Source of the DNA: Cupriavidus respiraculi | GTDB lineage: Bacteria > Pseudomonadota > Gammaproteobacteria > Burkholderiales > Burkholderiaceae | Direction: 5' to 3' | Length of the DNA stretch: 64,000 nucleotides | NCBI RefSeq assembly: GCF_914271545.1 | Contig: NZ_CAJZAH010000002.1 | Coordinates: forward strand, 744,001 to 808,000 | Shown: positions 63,018-64,000 of the stretch, piece by piece | How the letters are laid out: each line of letters opens with the position of its first letter | Position numbering within the stretch: position 1 is the stretch's first letter | Program-made: the position numbers and the translations under genes | Notes under the pieces: generated by a model | Told to the model about the DNA's origin: nothing | What the model saw: only the letters and a program-made list of their open reading frames with translations | Database searches by the model: none

Positions 63018-64000
63018 ATGGAGACGCAACCCATCCGCTTTTTCCATCGCGGCCAGGTCCGCGAAGTATCCGGCGCCCCCATCACGCGCACCGTCCTGCA
63101 GTACCTGCGCGAGGACGCGCGCTGCACCGGCACCAAGGAAGGCTGCGCCGAGGGCGACTGCGGCGCCTGCACCGTGGTCCTCGGCGAACTGGGCGACGAT
63201 GGCGAGGTTGCGTTCAAGGCGGTCAACGCCTGCATCCAGTTTCTTCCCACGCTCGACGGCAAGGCGCTGATCACCGTGGAGGACCTGCGGCAGGCCGATG
63301 GCGCGCTGCACCCGGTGCAGGAAGCCATGGTCGAATGCCACGGCTCGCAATGCGGCTTCTGCACCCCCGGCTTCGTGATGTCGCTCTGGGCCCTGTACCA
63401 GCGCCACGTGCCAGCGGGCGACAAGCCCTCGCGCCAGACCATCTGCGATGCGCTGACCGGCAACCTGTGCCGCTGCACCGGCTATCGGCCGATCATCGAA
63501 GCCGGCCAGCGCATGATGAGCCTGCCGGCGCCCAAGACCGACCGGCTCGATCCGCGCGCCATCGCCGATACGCTGCGCGCGCTGCGCCGCGACGAAACCT
63601 TCCACTACAGCGCGGACGGCCAGCACTTTCACGCGCCCCGGACGGCGACCGACTTCGCCGCCATCAAGGCCGCCGAGCCCGGCATCCGCATCCTGGCGGG
63701 CAGCACCGACGTTGGCCTGTGGGTCACCAAGCAGTTCCGCGAGCTCGGCAACCTGCTCTATGTGGGCCAGGTGGACGAGTTGCGCGGCATCGCGCAGCGG
63801 GACGGCGCGATCGAGATCGGCGCCGCGGTATCGCTCGAGCGCGCCTACGCGGCGCTCAACGAGGCGCATCCCGAGCTCGAGGAAATGTGGAAGCGCTTCG
63901 CCTCGCTGCCGATCCGCAATGCCGGCACCCTCGGCGGCAACATCGCCAATGGCTCGCCGATCGGCGACTCGATGCCGGCACTGATCGCGCTCGGCGCCGA
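63018..64000 (+). CDS. xdhA: Xanthine dehydrogenase small subunit, N-terminal part (runs off right edge)
   Basis: At least 327 residues lie in the window. Two [2Fe-2S] domains: plant-type with C43, C48, C51 and C72 (GTKEGCAEGDCGACTVVLGE, ACIQFLP), and the second with C112, C115, C151 and C153 (GSQCGFCTPGF, NLCRCTGYRPI). From about 200 the FAD domain begins (ILAGSTDVGLWVTKQ, IGAAVSLERAYAAL, GTLGGNIANGSPIGDSMPALIALGA). Xanthine dehydrogenase oxidises hypoxanthine and xanthine to urate with NAD. The molybdenum subunit xdhB should follow. GAGAGAGACC precedes the ATG. Confidence 0.95.
   Translation, partial: METQPIRFFHRGQVREVSGAPITRTVLQYLREDARCTGTKEGCAEGDCGACTVVLGELGDDGEVAFKAVNACIQFLPTLDGKALITVEDLRQADGALHPVQEAMVECHGSQCGFCTPGFVMSLWALYQRHVPAGDKPSRQTICDALTGNLCRCTGYRPIIEAGQRMMSLPAPKTDRLDPRAIADTLRALRRDETFHYSADGQHFHAPRTATDFAAIKAAEPGIRILAGSTDVGLWVTKQFRELGNLLYVGQVDELRGIAQRDGAIEIGAAVSLERAYAALNEAHPELEEMWKRFASLPIRNAGTLGGNIANGSPIGDSMPALIALGA

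Overview
The window reads as a chromosomal segment of a high-G+C betaproteobacterium of the Burkholderiaceae, most likely Cupriavidus or a close relative. This rests on gene order and protein style: urt genes running straight into urease genes, rpsO-pnp-qor-tpiA-secG-tRNA-Leu-nuoA..N, and ilvI-ilvH-ilvC-psd-pssA-leuA. The genus is inferred; no database search was possible. I saw no prophage, insertion sequence, CRISPR array or rRNA.

Layout. 1-7.7 kb (minus strand): a urea uptake and urease block, urtA-urtB-urtC-urtD-urtE-ureD-ureA and the start of ureJ/hupE, with a sigma-54 promoter and two NtrC-type enhancer sites ahead of urtA. 7.8-12.5 kb: two MaoC/hot-dog proteins, a pair of acyl-CoA dehydrogenases, a DUF1178 protein and a NUDIX hydrolase. 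12.5-27.9 kb: the complete 14-gene NADH dehydrogenase (complex I) operon nuoA-N plus a DUF2818 protein. 28-33.6 kb: tRNA-Leu(GAG), secG, tpiA, a quinone oxidoreductase, pnp and rpsO. 33.8-38.6 kb: an accessory stretch with an orphan periplasmic binding protein, a large leucine-rich-repeat protein whose C-terminal half has the hallmarks of an IpaH/SspH-type NEL E3 ubiquitin ligase, and a small lipoprotein. 38.6-46.4 kb: leuA, a LysM/BON protein, pssA, psd, ilvC, ilvH and ilvI; leuA and ilvI each follow a small leader ORF suited to branched-chain amino-acid attenuation. 46.5-50.9 kb (plus): an ECF-like sigma factor with DUF3619 and DUF3106 partners, a Phd/VapC-type toxin-antitoxin pair, an RDD membrane protein and an alpha/beta hydrolase. 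51-53.8 kb: a PlcP-like phosphoesterase, a GT4 glycosyltransferase and DgkA behind a tandem Pho-box-like array. 53.9-59.6 kb: TetR regulator, LOG-family protein, DUF924, truncated hemoglobin, FtsX-type permease and DUF4126. 59.7-64 kb: a ModE-like regulator divergent from a tungstate/molybdate-type binding protein, and a LysR regulator divergent from xdhA, which runs off the right edge.

Most interesting observations: (1) the NEL-type candidate effector at 35094-37778, with the catalytic Cys-X-Asp intact and a long unrecognised N-terminal region; (2) a probable phosphate-starvation lipid-remodelling operon (plcP-agt-dgkA) with three GTCA repeats at exact 11-bp spacing; (3) a leuA attenuator with four rare CTA leucine codons, and a similar ilvI leader; (4) the NtrC/sigma-54 control region of the urea operon and a 118-bp composite inverted repeat inside that operon.
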